Shown here piece by piece: positions 9,230 through 17,240 of a stretch of 64,000 bases of DNA. Position numbers and translations under genes: made by a program. The stretch's first letter is position 1, and each line of letters opens with the position of its first letter. Source of the stretch: Bordetella genomosp. 2 (lineage in GTDB: Bacteria > Pseudomonadota > Gammaproteobacteria > Burkholderiales > Burkholderiaceae_B); the NCBI RefSeq assembly GCF_002261345.1, contig NZ_NEVT01000006.1, positions 310,001 to 374,000 of the forward strand, in the 5' to 3' direction. A model generated the notes under the pieces. It did not search any database. It saw nothing but the letters and a program-made list of their open reading frames with translations, and had not been told where the DNA came from.

Positions 9230-9855
9230 TGGCCGTCCGTCATGATGGACTTCGGCGTCTGCCGTATGGCCCGCTTGGTGACGATCGGGCCCAGGGACGC
9301 ATAGTTGGGGCCGCCGATGCGGCACACCGGCCGCAATTGTTCCGTATCGATCTTGCCGTCGCGCGCCAGGCCGTCGCGGATGTGGAATACCAGCACTTCG
9401 CCGACGAAGAATTCCGCGCCTGTCTCCCCGTAGGGCGTGACACTGTGGAAACGGCATTCCAGGCTGATGGGCGCGGCGGCCAGCCGGGGCGTCGCGACGG
9501 CGTCTCCCGCAATGACTTCCAGTCCCAGCAGCTCGGCCTCGCTGGTCTCGGGCGGATGCTCCTCCGCGCTGGCGTGCATGGCATCCAGCAGGCTCTCGTC
9601 GCCGATGTTCACCACGAAATGCCCGTGATCCAGGATGTTGCGCGCCGTGTCCTTGCGTAGTCCGGCCTTGCGCCCGATGTTCACCCCGACCATGGGCGGC
9701 GTGTTCGAGACGAAGGTATAGCAGCTGAAGGGCGCCAGGTTCACCTTGCCGCCGGGTCCCAGGCTGCTGATCCAGGCAATCGGACGGGGCACGACGATGC
9801 CGCTCATGAGCTTGTAGGTCTGTTCGGGCGTAAGTGCGGGCGCGGCGATACGCAT
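9226..9855 (-). CDS. Flavin reductase-like (DIM6/NTAB) FMN-binding protein
   Basis: A 209-residue protein of the flavin reductase-like FMN-binding family, with SGIVVPRPIAWISS and NLAPFSCYTFVSNTPP as the typical N-terminal flavin-binding stretch. Such proteins either supply reduced flavin to a monooxygenase or act as stand-alone FMN oxidoreductases. No partner oxygenase lies next to it. It is co-transcribed with the IclR regulator and divergent from the catabolic operon at 10211-14931. Confidence 0.82.
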   Translation of the reverse strand: MRIAAPALTPEQTYKLMSGIVVPRPIAWISSLGPGGKVNLAPFSCYTFVSNTPPMVGVNIGRKAGLRKDTARNILDHGHFVVNIGDESLLDAMHASAEEHPPETSEAELLGLEVIAGDAVATPRLAAAPISLECRFHSVTPYGETGAEFFVGEVLVFHIRDGLARDGKIDTEQLRPVCRIGGPNYASLGPIVTKRAIRQTPKSIMTDGQ

Positions 9856-10210
9856 GGCGGAATCTGTCTCTCTCTAATCGGCATGCCTGGACGCGCGGTT
9901 CTTCGCGTCCAGCTATTGAACTATAAGGCGGGACAAGAGGAGGGCGTTTCCTCCCAGCCCGCCGGGTCGCCGCCGTGCGACGGCCGTCCACGGAAGGCGC
10001 GCCCGGCCTGCACAACCACGCACGCCAGGCCCTTGTTCCGGTTTTGCATTTTCAGCCTTCTTGCATGCCGCCGCATCGGGGGCCAGGCGGCCATTCTCCG
10101 GTTAAGTCCGTTATTTGGACTTTTTTCGCAAACTGGCGTTGTCGCAGCCGACGCAAATTCCTAGAGTCTGTCCTCACCAGATCGCCAACCCGACATCGGA
10201 GACAACCATC
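9856..10210. other. Divergent regulatory gap (355 bp)
   Basis: This is the space between the leftward flavin reductase-IclR unit and the rightward Bug-to-aldolase operon. Apart from the palindrome at 10104-10122, listed separately, I see no clear promoter pair, RNA or gene. Short frames here have no coding character. Confidence 0.6.
10104..10122. promoter_or_regulatory. Palindrome, candidate IclR operator
   Basis: AAGTCC (10104-10109) and GGACTT (10117-10122) are perfect inverted arms around 7 bases, about 90 bp upstream of the Bug gene ATG and in the gap next to the IclR gene. A T-run follows on the + strand, but no gene reads into it from the left, so an operator is more likely than a terminator. 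The spacing is about that of IclR-type sites; binding is inferred. Confidence 0.45.
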
Positions 10211-11182
10211 ATGACCCGCCGCTTCCTGGCCGGGGCCTGCGCCGCCATGGCGCTGGCCAGCCTGGCTTCCATCGCTCATGCCGCCTGGCCGGACAAGCCG
10301 GTGCGCATCGTCGTGCCATATCCGCCCGGCGGCAATGTGGACGTTGCCGCCCGCTTGATCACGCCGGGCCTGCAGGCCGCCCTGGGCCAGCCTTTCATCG
10401 TTGAAAACAAGCCGGGCGCCGGCGGCATGATCGCCGGCGAATACGTCGCGCGCGCCGAGCCGGACGGCTACACCCTGTTCATGGCGGCCAACGGCCCCTT
10501 GCTCTTCAGCCCGCTGATTTTCAAGCGCGACGCCTACAAGTGGGACCGCGACTTCGCGCCCATCAGCGCCATCTCATATACGCCCCTGGTCCTGGAGGTG
10601 AAGCCGTCGCTGCCCGTGAAAACGGTAGGTGAACTGATCGAGCTGGCCAAGCGCGAGCCCGGCACGCTGACCATGGCGTCGCCCGGCGCGGGCACCACCA
10701 ATCACCTGGTCAGCGAACTGCTGCAGCGCGTCACCGGCGCACGCTGGACGACTGTCCAATACAAGGGCAACGCACCGGCCAATACCGACCTGCTGGGCGG
10801 GCACGTCGATTTCCAGTTCGACCAGATCTCCGTCGCGTCGCCGTTCATCAAGGAAGGCCGGCTGCGCGCCCTGGCGGTGACCACCGCCAAGCGCGTGCCG
10901 ATGCTGCCCGACGTTCCCACTTTCGCCGAGGCGGGCATCAAGGACATGGAGGCGTCGACATTCACCGGCCTGTTGGCGCCCAAGGGGACGCCGCCTGCGA
11001 TCCTGGCGAAATTGAGCCAGGCATTGGCCGGCATCCTGAAGCAGCCGGACATCATCACGCGCTTCAACGAGCTGGGCGCCGAGGCGCGGGGCAGCTCGCC
11101 CGAGGAATTCACGCGCTACCTCGCCGCCGGGGACGCCCGCTGGACGCCCATCATCGAACAGGCCCATATCACCGCCAAGTGA
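10211..11182 (+). CDS. Bug/TctC-family periplasmic solute receptor
   Basis: A 323-residue tripartite-tricarboxylate receptor of the Bug family, hugely expanded in Bordetella. A Sec signal ends near residue 22 (SIAHA-AWPDK). The family motifs WPDKPVRIVVPYPPGG, NKPGAGGMIAGEYVA and PTFAEAGI are present. GGAGA stands 8 bases before the ATG. No TctA/TctB membrane partners lie nearby, which is usual for orphan Bug receptors. It is the first gene of the operon running to 14931, so its ligand is probably the compound degraded by those enzymes. Confidence 0.9.
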   Translation: MTRRFLAGACAAMALASLASIAHAAWPDKPVRIVVPYPPGGNVDVAARLITPGLQAALGQPFIVENKPGAGGMIAGEYVARAEPDGYTLFMAANGPLLFSPLIFKRDAYKWDRDFAPISAISYTPLVLEVKPSLPVKTVGELIELAKREPGTLTMASPGAGTTNHLVSELLQRVTGARWTTVQYKGNAPANTDLLGGHVDFQFDQISVASPFIKEGRLRALAVTTAKRVPMLPDVPTFAEAGIKDMEASTFTGLLAPKGTPPAILAKLSQALAGILKQPDIITRFNELGAEARGSSPEEFTRYLAAGDARWTPIIEQAHITAK

Positions 11183-11196
11183 CGCCAGGAAACTCC

Positions 11197-11607
11197 ATGA
11201 CCAGACGCAGTATCTACGCCGCAGGCTTCAGCCACAAGAATCCCATACCCGCCGCCTGCCGCATCGGCAGCCTGCTTTATTCGGGCAGCATCCAGGGCAC
11301 GGACCCCGCCACGGGCGCCTACGGCGAGACGCTGGCGCGCCAGTGCGAACTGATGTTCGATCATGTGCGGCGCATTGTCGAAGCGGGCGGGGGATCGCTC
11401 GCCGACATCATCAAGATGACGGTCTGGATGCGCGACCGCGACCAGCGCGCCGCCCTGAACGCCGCCTGGCTGCAAGCCTTCCCGGATGCGCAGAACCGTC
11501 CTGCGCGCCACACCATGAAGGCGGACCTGGATGGCGGCAAGCTCGTCGAATGCGACTTCATCGCGGTCATCGCGCAGCAAGAGGCGGCAGGGGAGGCAAG
11601 GGGATGA
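11197..11607 (+). CDS. RidA/YjgF-family deaminase-like protein
   Basis: A 136-residue RidA-family protein (IGSLLYSGSIQG, SLADIIKMTVWMRDRDQR, PARHTMKADL). The arginine in the NRPARHT stretch sits where RidA proteins carry their catalytic Arg. The family hydrolyses enamine/imine intermediates; one branch is 2-aminomuconate deaminase of aromatic ring-cleavage pathways. I started at the ATG at 11197, behind CCAGGAAA, rather than 11179. Its stop overlaps the next ATG (ATGA). The pathway role is inferred from the operon. Confidence 0.82.
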   Translation: MTRRSIYAAGFSHKNPIPAACRIGSLLYSGSIQGTDPATGAYGETLARQCELMFDHVRRIVEAGGGSLADIIKMTVWMRDRDQRAALNAAWLQAFPDAQNRPARHTMKADLDGGKLVECDFIAVIAQQEAAGEARG

Positions 11608-12476
11608 CCCAGTACCAGTCTTTCCAGCCCCATCCCACCGCTCCCCGCACCCGGCTGCCCGCCGGATCGTGCGACAGCCAGTTCCACGTATTCGGGCCGG
11701 CCGAACGCTATCCGGTGCGCCCGGGCGCCGCCTATGAAATGCCCGGCGCCACCATCGAAGTCGCCTTGAAACTGCACCGGCTGCTGGGCATCGAGCGCGG
11801 GGTGATCGTGCAGGCGACCACCTACGGCGCCGACCACCAGGTCGTCCTGGATGGCCTGGCCGCCGCGGGCCCCGGCTATCGCGGCTGCGCCAACGCGGCC
11901 GTGCTGGCCGAACGCGACGATGCCTATATCGCCAGGCTGCACGACGCCGGCGTGCGCGGCGCGCGCTATACCCGGCAGGGCCTGGGCATCAGCATGGAGC
12001 CCGCCGCCTACCGGCGCTCCATCGCGAGGCTGCGCGAACTGGGCTGGTACGCCAAGTTCCAGCCCGAACCCGACGGCATCATGGCGCAGGTGCCGCAGTT
12101 CGAGGACCTGGACATTCCCGTGGTCATCGACCACATGGGGCGCGCCAACCCCGCGGCGGGGGAGAGCGATCCCAGCCGCCGCAAGCTGCTGGAGCTGCTC
12201 GAGCGCGGCAACTTCTGGGTGATGTTGTCGCTCTCGGAAAAACTGTCCCGCACCGGCGAACCCTGGGACGACGTCGTGCCGCTCGCGCAGGCGTTGATCC
12301 AGGCGAACCCGGACCGCGTGATCTGGGGCAGCGACTGGCCGCATCCCGTCTCGGTCAAGGCCACGCCCGATGAGGGCCGCCTGGTGGACCTGCTGGCCCG
12401 CTACGCCGGCGACGCGGCGACGCTCAAGAAAATCATGGTCGACAACCCGGCCCGCCTGTTTGGATACGACAAATGA
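11604..12476 (+). CDS. TIM-barrel amidohydrolase, LigI-like
   Basis: A 290-residue amidohydrolase-family 2 protein. The N-terminus DSQFHVFGPAERYP followed by GIERGVIVQATTYGADH looks like 2-pyrone-4,6-dicarboxylate lactonase (LigI) and its COG3618 relatives, although the usual first H-x-H is Q-F-H here. IDHMGRANP and WGSDWPHP carry the further active-site His and Asp. It probably opens a lactone or cyclic amide in the pathway shared with its neighbours. ATGA overlaps at both ends show tight operon structure. Confidence 0.75.
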   Translation: MTQYQSFQPHPTAPRTRLPAGSCDSQFHVFGPAERYPVRPGAAYEMPGATIEVALKLHRLLGIERGVIVQATTYGADHQVVLDGLAAAGPGYRGCANAAVLAERDDAYIARLHDAGVRGARYTRQGLGISMEPAAYRRSIARLRELGWYAKFQPEPDGIMAQVPQFEDLDIPVVIDHMGRANPAAGESDPSRRKLLELLERGNFWVMLSLSEKLSRTGEPWDDVVPLAQALIQANPDRVIWGSDWPHPVSVKATPDEGRLVDLLARYAGDAATLKKIMVDNPARLFGYDK

Positions 12477-13330
12477 AACTGCTTTCCTTCGAATACCAGG
12501 GCCGCGAACGCTTCGGACTGCTGCGCGGCGATGACGAGATCGTCGATCTGAGCGGCCTGGGCTGCGCCAGCCTGCGCGCGGCGCTGGCGACCGGCGCGCT
12601 GCCGGAACTGCGGCAGCGCGCGGCGGGAGGAGGGCAGGTGTTGCGCCTGGCCGACGTCCGCCTGCTGCCGCCGATCCCGGCGCCGGAAAAAATCATCTGC
12701 GTCGGCGTGAACTACGGCAATCGCAACGAGGAATACAAGGATGGCAGCGCGCCGCCCGCCTATCCCAGCGTCTTCCCGCGCTTCCCGGGGTCGTTCGTGG
12801 GCCACGGCCGGCCCTTGATACGCCCGCGCGTGTCGCGGCAGCTGGACTATGAAGGCGAAATCGCCCTCATCATCGGCAAACGCGGCCGGCATATCCCGGC
12901 CGCGCAAGCCTGGGATCATGTCGCCGGCCTGACGTGCGCCAACGAAGGCACGGTTCGCGACTGGGTGCGGCACGGGAAATTCAACGTGACGCAAGGCAAG
13001 AACTTCGACGGCAGCGGCGCCATGGGCCCCTGGATGGTGACGGCGGACGAGTTTGATCCCGCCGCGCCCCTGACCGTGACCACCCGCGTCAACGGCGAAC
13101 AGCGGCAACACGACACCACCGCCAACCTCATGTTCCCCTTCGCCGAACTGATCCGCTACATCTCCACCTGGACCACCCTGGAGCCGGGCGACGTCATCTC
13201 CACCGGCACGCCGGTGGGAGCGGGCGTGCGCTTCGACCCGCCGCGCTATCTGGCGCCGGGCGACCTGGTCGAAGTGGAGGTGCCGGGCATCGGCACGCTG
13301 GCCAACACGGTGGCGGACGAGCCCGCCTGA
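12473..13330 (+). CDS. Fumarylacetoacetate hydrolase (FAH) family protein
   Basis: A 285-residue protein with an N-terminal cap and the FAH catalytic domain: ICVGVNYGNRNEEY, DYEGEIALIIGKRGRHI (metal-binding Glu residues), GKNFDGSGAMGPW and STGTPVGAG. FAH-family members cleave acylpyruvates or decarboxylate ring-cleavage products (HpaG type). Its start overlaps the upstream stop. With the hydratase and aldolase that follow, it fits the lower part of a meta-cleavage pathway. Confidence 0.85.
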   Translation: MKLLSFEYQGRERFGLLRGDDEIVDLSGLGCASLRAALATGALPELRQRAAGGGQVLRLADVRLLPPIPAPEKIICVGVNYGNRNEEYKDGSAPPAYPSVFPRFPGSFVGHGRPLIRPRVSRQLDYEGEIALIIGKRGRHIPAAQAWDHVAGLTCANEGTVRDWVRHGKFNVTQGKNFDGSGAMGPWMVTADEFDPAAPLTVTTRVNGEQRQHDTTANLMFPFAELIRYISTWTTLEPGDVISTGTPVGAGVRFDPPRYLAPGDLVEVEVPGIGTLANTVADEPA

Positions 13331-13374
13331 CAATCCGTCCTCTCATGAATCGCTGAACAACCCAAGGATTCCCC

Positions 13375-14158
13375 ATGCTCAACGAAACAGGACCGCGCCC
13401 GCGCCGCCGAATTGCTCCTGGAGGCCGAGCGCACCGGCGTGCCGGCCAGGCAATTGGCCCAGACCTTCCCGGCAATGGAGATCGCCGATTCCTACGATAT
13501 CCAGAAACGCATCATCGACCGGAAGATCGCCGAGGGCGCGCGGCTGCGCGGCCACAAGATCGGCCTGACATCCAAGGCCATGCAGAGCACCGTGGGCATC
13601 GACGAGCCCGACTACGGCCATCTGCTCGACACGATGTTCTTCCAGGATGGGCAGACCATTGCCACGCAAAAGCTGATCGTGCCGCGCGTGGAGGTCGAAC
13701 TGGCCTTCGTGCTCGGCAAGCCCTTGCGCGGCCCGGATGTTTCGCTGTTCGACGTCCTCGATGCCACCGATTACGTGGTGCCCGCGCTGGAAATCATCGA
13801 CGGCCGCAGCCAGTATCCGCGCACCATCGTCGACAACATCGCCGACAACGCGGCGTGCGCCGGCATCGTCCTGGGCGGCAGGCCGGTGCGGCCGATGGAC
13901 ATCGACCTGCGCTGGGTCGGCGCCATCCTGCTGAAGAACGGCGTCATCGAGGAATCCGGCGTGTCCGCGGCGGTGCTGGGGCATCCCGCGCTCGGCATCG
14001 CCTGGCTGGCCAACAAGCTGGCGCAGCACGATGCCGGGCTGGAGGCCGGGCACATCGTCCTGGCCGGCTCGTTCACCCGCACCGTCGCGGTCGGCCCCGG
14101 CGACACGCTGCACGCGGATTACGGCAAGCTGGGCGGCATCTCCGTCCATTTCTCCTGA
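13375..14158 (+). pseudogene. HpaH-like 2-oxo-hept-4-ene-1,7-dioate hydratase, frameshifted near its start
   Basis: From 13412 on, a clean hydratase/decarboxylase-family sequence is readable (GHKIGLTSKAMQ, PRVEVELAFVLGKPL, VVPALEIIDGR, DNIADNAACAGIVLG), typical of HpaH/HpcG. The expected start is the ATG at 13375 behind AAGGA. That frame reads MLNE and is then thrown off by one extra A in the AAA run at 13385-13387. Removing one A gives a continuous MLNEQDRARAAELLLEAER and a total of 260 residues; 784 bp is 3x261+1. A TTG at 13412 could restart but has no Shine-Dalgarno. The shifted frame runs on into the aldolase frame. It is either a real inactivation or a sequencing error. Confidence 0.75.
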
Positions 14159-14169
14159 GGAGCGCGGGC

Positions 14170-14931
14170 GTGGATCTTCCCATCAATGGATTCAAGCGCG
14201 CGCTGCGCGAGCAGCGCCACCAGACCGGCCTGTGGGTGACGCTGGGGCAGGCCAACAGTGCGGAACTGGTGGCGGCCAGCGGCTTCGACTGGTTGCTGCT
14301 GGATACCGAGCACACCCCGGCGACGCTGCCCACGGTCATGGCGCAGTTGCAGGCGGTGGCCGCGTATCCCTCTCATCCGGTCGTGCGGCCGTCCTGGAAC
14401 GACAAGGTGCAGATCAAGCAGTACCTGGACATCGGCGCGCAGACGCTGTTGCTGCCCTATGTGCAGAACGCGGCCGAGGCCCGTGGGGCTGTCGCGGGCA
14501 TGCGCTACGCGCCCCATGGCATGAGAGGCGTCGGCGGCACCGTGCGCGCCACCCGCTATGGCCGCGTGGCCGACTACATGCGGCGCTGCGAGGAGGAGCT
14601 GTGCCTGCTGGTCCAGGTAGAGACGGGCGAGGCGCTGGAAAACCTCGACGCGATCCTCGCCGTCGATGGCGTCGACGGGGTCTTCATCGGGCCGGCCGAT
14701 CTTTCCGCCAGCCTGGGCCATCCCGGCGAGCCGGGGCATCCCAGGATAGTGGGCGAGGTGGAGCAAGCCATTGCGCGCGTGCGCGCCGCCGGCAAGGCGC
14801 CGGGCGTGCTGACCACCGATGAAGCCCTGGCACGGCGCTACATGGCCGCCGGCAGTCTCTATACCGCGGTCGGCGTGGACGCCGCGATCCTGGCGCGCCA
14901 TTGCGACCAGTTGGCGCAACGTTTCCGCTGA
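14170..14931 (+). CDS. HpcH/HpaI-family aldolase (4-hydroxy-2-oxoheptanedioate aldolase-like)
   Basis: A 253-residue class II aldolase of the HpaI family: GLWVTLGQANSAELVAASGF, LLLDTEHTP (metal/active-site Glu and His), LPYVQNAAEARGAV, VQVETGEALENLD and FIGPADLSASLG. It cleaves 4-hydroxy-2-oxoacids to pyruvate and an aldehyde. The start is GTG at 14170 with GAGGAG at 14157-14162; the ATG-initiated frame upstream is the frameshifted hydratase. It is the last gene of the operon. Confidence 0.85.
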   Translation: MDLPINGFKRALREQRHQTGLWVTLGQANSAELVAASGFDWLLLDTEHTPATLPTVMAQLQAVAAYPSHPVVRPSWNDKVQIKQYLDIGAQTLLLPYVQNAAEARGAVAGMRYAPHGMRGVGGTVRATRYGRVADYMRRCEEELCLLVQVETGEALENLDAILAVDGVDGVFIGPADLSASLGHPGEPGHPRIVGEVEQAIARVRAAGKAPGVLTTDEALARRYMAAGSLYTAVGVDAAILARHCDQLAQRFR

Positions 14932-14935
14932 AATG

Positions 14936-14966
14936 CGCCGCCGAGGCCCGGCACTGGCAGGCGGCG
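14936..14966 (+). terminator. Weak hairpin after the aldolase gene
   Basis: CGCCGCC (14936-14942) and GGCGGCG (14960-14966) pair across a 17-base loop directly after the aldolase stop. There is no T-run. It is a candidate terminator for the operon only. Confidence 0.3.
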
Positions 14967-15012
14967 GGATGAGGGCGAGGGGCCGGGTCGGCTCCTCGAA
15001 TCCATTACTTTA

Positions 15013-15037
15013 CATAATATACATTATGCGTATATTA
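15013..15037. promoter_or_regulatory. AT-rich palindrome in a convergent gap
   Basis: CATAAT (15013-15018) and ATTATG (15023-15028) are inverted around ATAC, followed by GCGTATATTA (15028-15037). The same 10-mer occurs at 24870-24879 in the operator region of another Bug gene. The site lies past the 3' ends of the aldolase gene and the leftward Bug gene, an odd place for an operator. Its function is unknown. Confidence 0.35.
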
Positions 15038-15067
15038 GATGGCCAAGCCGCCAGGCCTGGCCCCGCC

Positions 15068-16042
15068 TTACATCGACTTCAAATCGATTTCCTTGGCGAT
15101 CTTGCCGAAGGTCTGCAGGTCCGCCTTTACCCGCGCCGTGGTTTCCGCCGGCGTCGAGGCTTTCGGGATCATGCCCAGGTCCTGCAGGCGCCGCTGCATC
15201 TCCGGCTTGGCGAACGCCCGCGCGATGGTTTGCTGCACTTTTTCGACCACCGCGTCGGGCGTGCCGTGCGGCGCGGCCAGGCCGAACCAGGCCACGGCCG
15301 AAAAGCCCGGCAGCCCCGCCTCCGGCGCGGTCGGCACGTCCGGCAAGGCGGCCACGCGCCGCGGATTGGTGACGAACAGCGCCCGCACCTTGCCGGCCTG
15401 GATGAACGGCGTCTGCACCCCGGTGTTGTCGAGGACCGCGTTGATATGCCCGCCCAGCAGATCCGTCATGGCCGGGCTGCTGCCCTTGTACGGCACCACG
15501 TTGACCTCGATGCCGGCGGCGCGCGCGAACATCAGCTGGGTCAGGTGCTGCTGCGTTCCCATGCCGGCATTGCCGAACGTGATGGAGCCGGGATGCTGGC
15601 GGCCGTAATCGATGAATTCCCGCAGGTTCTTGGCCGGGAACTGGTTGTTGGTCACCACGACGAACGGCAGATCCACCAGCACCGTGACCTGCTTGAAGTC
15701 CTCCAGCGGCTTGTAGCGCAGCTTGTAGACGTACGGATTGACGGCCATCGTGCCGCTGGCCGTCAGCACCAGCGTATAGCCGTCCGGTTCGGCGCGCGCC
15801 ACGTGTTCGGTGCCCAGCACCCCGCCGGCGCCCGGCCGGGCTTCCACGATGGCCGGCTGGCCCAGTTCGCTTTGCAAGGCGTCGGCCGCATAGCGCGCCA
15901 GCATATCGGCGGTGCCGCCGGTCGCATAAGGCAGGATGATGGTGATCGGCTTGCTGGGATAGCTGTCGGCGGCCACCGCCGCCGAGGCGCTCATGACCGT
16001 CGCTACACACGCGGCGGCCAGTAACTTCAGGTTCTTTGCCAT
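15068..16042 (-). CDS. Bug/TctC-family periplasmic solute receptor
   Basis: A 324-residue Bug receptor with a Sec signal (cleavage near AVAA-DSYPSK) and the family stretches YPSKPITIILPYATGG, ARPGAGGVLGTEHVA and LPDVPTAPEAG. It is divergent from the LysR gene at 16157 across a 114-bp gap, so that regulator may control it. No transport partners are adjacent. The ligand is unknown. Confidence 0.9.
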   Translation of the reverse strand: MAKNLKLLAAACVATVMSASAAVAADSYPSKPITIILPYATGGTADMLARYAADALQSELGQPAIVEARPGAGGVLGTEHVARAEPDGYTLVLTASGTMAVNPYVYKLRYKPLEDFKQVTVLVDLPFVVVTNNQFPAKNLREFIDYGRQHPGSITFGNAGMGTQQHLTQLMFARAAGIEVNVVPYKGSSPAMTDLLGGHINAVLDNTGVQTPFIQAGKVRALFVTNPRRVAALPDVPTAPEAGLPGFSAVAWFGLAAPHGTPDAVVEKVQQTIARAFAKPEMQRRLQDLGMIPKASTPAETTARVKADLQTFGKIAKEIDLKSM

Positions 16043-16126
16043 CGATGGATTCCCCGGGTATTTGTCACACTGCGCTAAAACCCGGACAAGATTAAGTGCT
16101 GGCGCGTTATATGACCAATCAACATT

Positions 16127-16149
16127 TATAATGGAATATCATCATTCCA
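16127..16149. promoter_or_regulatory. lysR promoter -10 and overlapping palindrome
   Basis: A perfect TATAAT lies at 16127-16132. Overlapping it, TGGAAT (16132-16137) and ATTCCA (16144-16149) are inverted around 6 bases, ending 7 bases before the ATG of the LysR gene. An operator there would block its own transcript, as expected for LysR autoregulation. The -35 is poor. The reverse strand reads TATAAA at 16125-16130, which could serve the divergent Bug gene. Confidence 0.5.
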
Positions 16150-16156
16150 GCTGATA

Positions 16157-17113
16157 ATGGACGGCCTCATGCTAGGCGCCATCGACCTGAACCTGCTGCG
16201 CATCTTCGATGCCGTCATGACCGAACGCAACGTCACGCGGGCGGCGGCCGCGCTGCACATGACGCAGCCCGCGGTCAGCAACGCCATCAACCGCCTGCGG
16301 CTGACCTTGCAAGATCCCCTGTTCATCAAGGTGCAAGGCGGCGTGCTGCCGACCCAGCGCGCCGAGTTGCTGTGGCCGCCGATCCGCGATGCGCTGACCC
16401 GCATTGCCGATACCCTGGAACGCAGCGACTTCGACCCGGCCCGCTCCGAGGCGGTGTTCCGGCTGGCGATGTCGGACTACGTCGCCGACCAGGTGATCCG
16501 GCCGCTTTTCGTCGAACAGCAGACGGTGGCGCCGAATATCCGCATTCACCTGCACCCCTACTCGCTCGACAATGCCTCGGTGCTGCTGGAAAAAGGCGAG
16601 GTCGACATGGCGGCCGGCGTGTATTCGAATTTCGGCTCGTCGCTGCGCACCTTGCCGCTGGAAACCCTCACCTATGTGTGCGCCATGCGCAAGGGCCATC
16701 CCCTGCTGGCGCAGCCGCGCTTCACGCTGGACGACTTCCTGCGCGCCCGGCACTTGATGGTCAGCCTGCTGGGCACCCCTGCCCTGATCGACCACGAACT
16801 GGCCGCGCACGGCTACAAGCGCAACGTGGTGCTGACCATCAACCAATTCGCCCTGGCCCCGCGCCTGCTGGCCGAGACCGACCTCATCTGCGTGGTCCCG
16901 GTCAACACGGTGCGCAACAGCCCGCACAGCCACCAGCTCGAGGCGGTCGAGGCGCCCTTCCCCTTCGCGCCGCGCACGGTCAACCTGGTCTGGCACGAGC
17001 GCTCGGACAATGTGCCGGCGCACCGCTGGCTGCGCGAGGAAATCCTGAAAGTCTGCAAGGCCCAGGGCATGGTGTTCGACCAGGCGCAGCCGGCCGAATC
17101 GCATGGCTACTGA
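16157..17113 (+). CDS. LysR-family transcriptional regulator
   Basis: A 318-residue LysR protein. The N-terminal HTH reads DLNLLRIFDAVMTERNVTRAAAALHMTQPAVSNAINRLR in part, and the C-terminal part is the periplasmic-binding-like effector domain. The sequence is NodD/LinR-like in style. The ATG at 16157 is used; an ATG at 16169 is possible. It sits between a divergent Bug gene and the hydantoinase operon downstream on its own strand, and similar palindromes lie before itself (16132) and before hyuA (17120), so it probably controls that operon. Confidence 0.9.
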   Translation: MDGLMLGAIDLNLLRIFDAVMTERNVTRAAAALHMTQPAVSNAINRLRLTLQDPLFIKVQGGVLPTQRAELLWPPIRDALTRIADTLERSDFDPARSEAVFRLAMSDYVADQVIRPLFVEQQTVAPNIRIHLHPYSLDNASVLLEKGEVDMAAGVYSNFGSSLRTLPLETLTYVCAMRKGHPLLAQPRFTLDDFLRARHLMVSLLGTPALIDHELAAHGYKRNVVLTINQFALAPRLLAETDLICVVPVNTVRNSPHSHQLEAVEAPFPFAPRTVNLVWHERSDNVPAHRWLREEILKVCKAQGMVFDQAQPAESHGY

Positions 17114-17119
17114 GCCTTC

Positions 17120-17189
17120 ATCATTCGTTTTAATGATAATCACTAATGCAAAACTTTGATTGGATCGAATAATCGACGGCCGATAAGAT
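17120..17189 (+). promoter_or_regulatory. Candidate LysR box and promoter of the hydantoinase operon
   Basis: ATCATT (17120-17125) and AATGAT (17132-17137) are inverted around 6 bases and contain a T-N11-A core (17124 to 17136), the LysR consensus. The spacing equals that of the palindrome before the lysR gene. A possible promoter follows: TTGGAT (17160-17165), 18 bases, TAAGAT (17184-17189). Regulation is inferred. Confidence 0.4.
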
Positions 17190-17240
17190 TTCCGGGTCCT
17201 ACATCCGGCGCCCCGCGCGCCCGTCTCCCGGAGATCCCGC

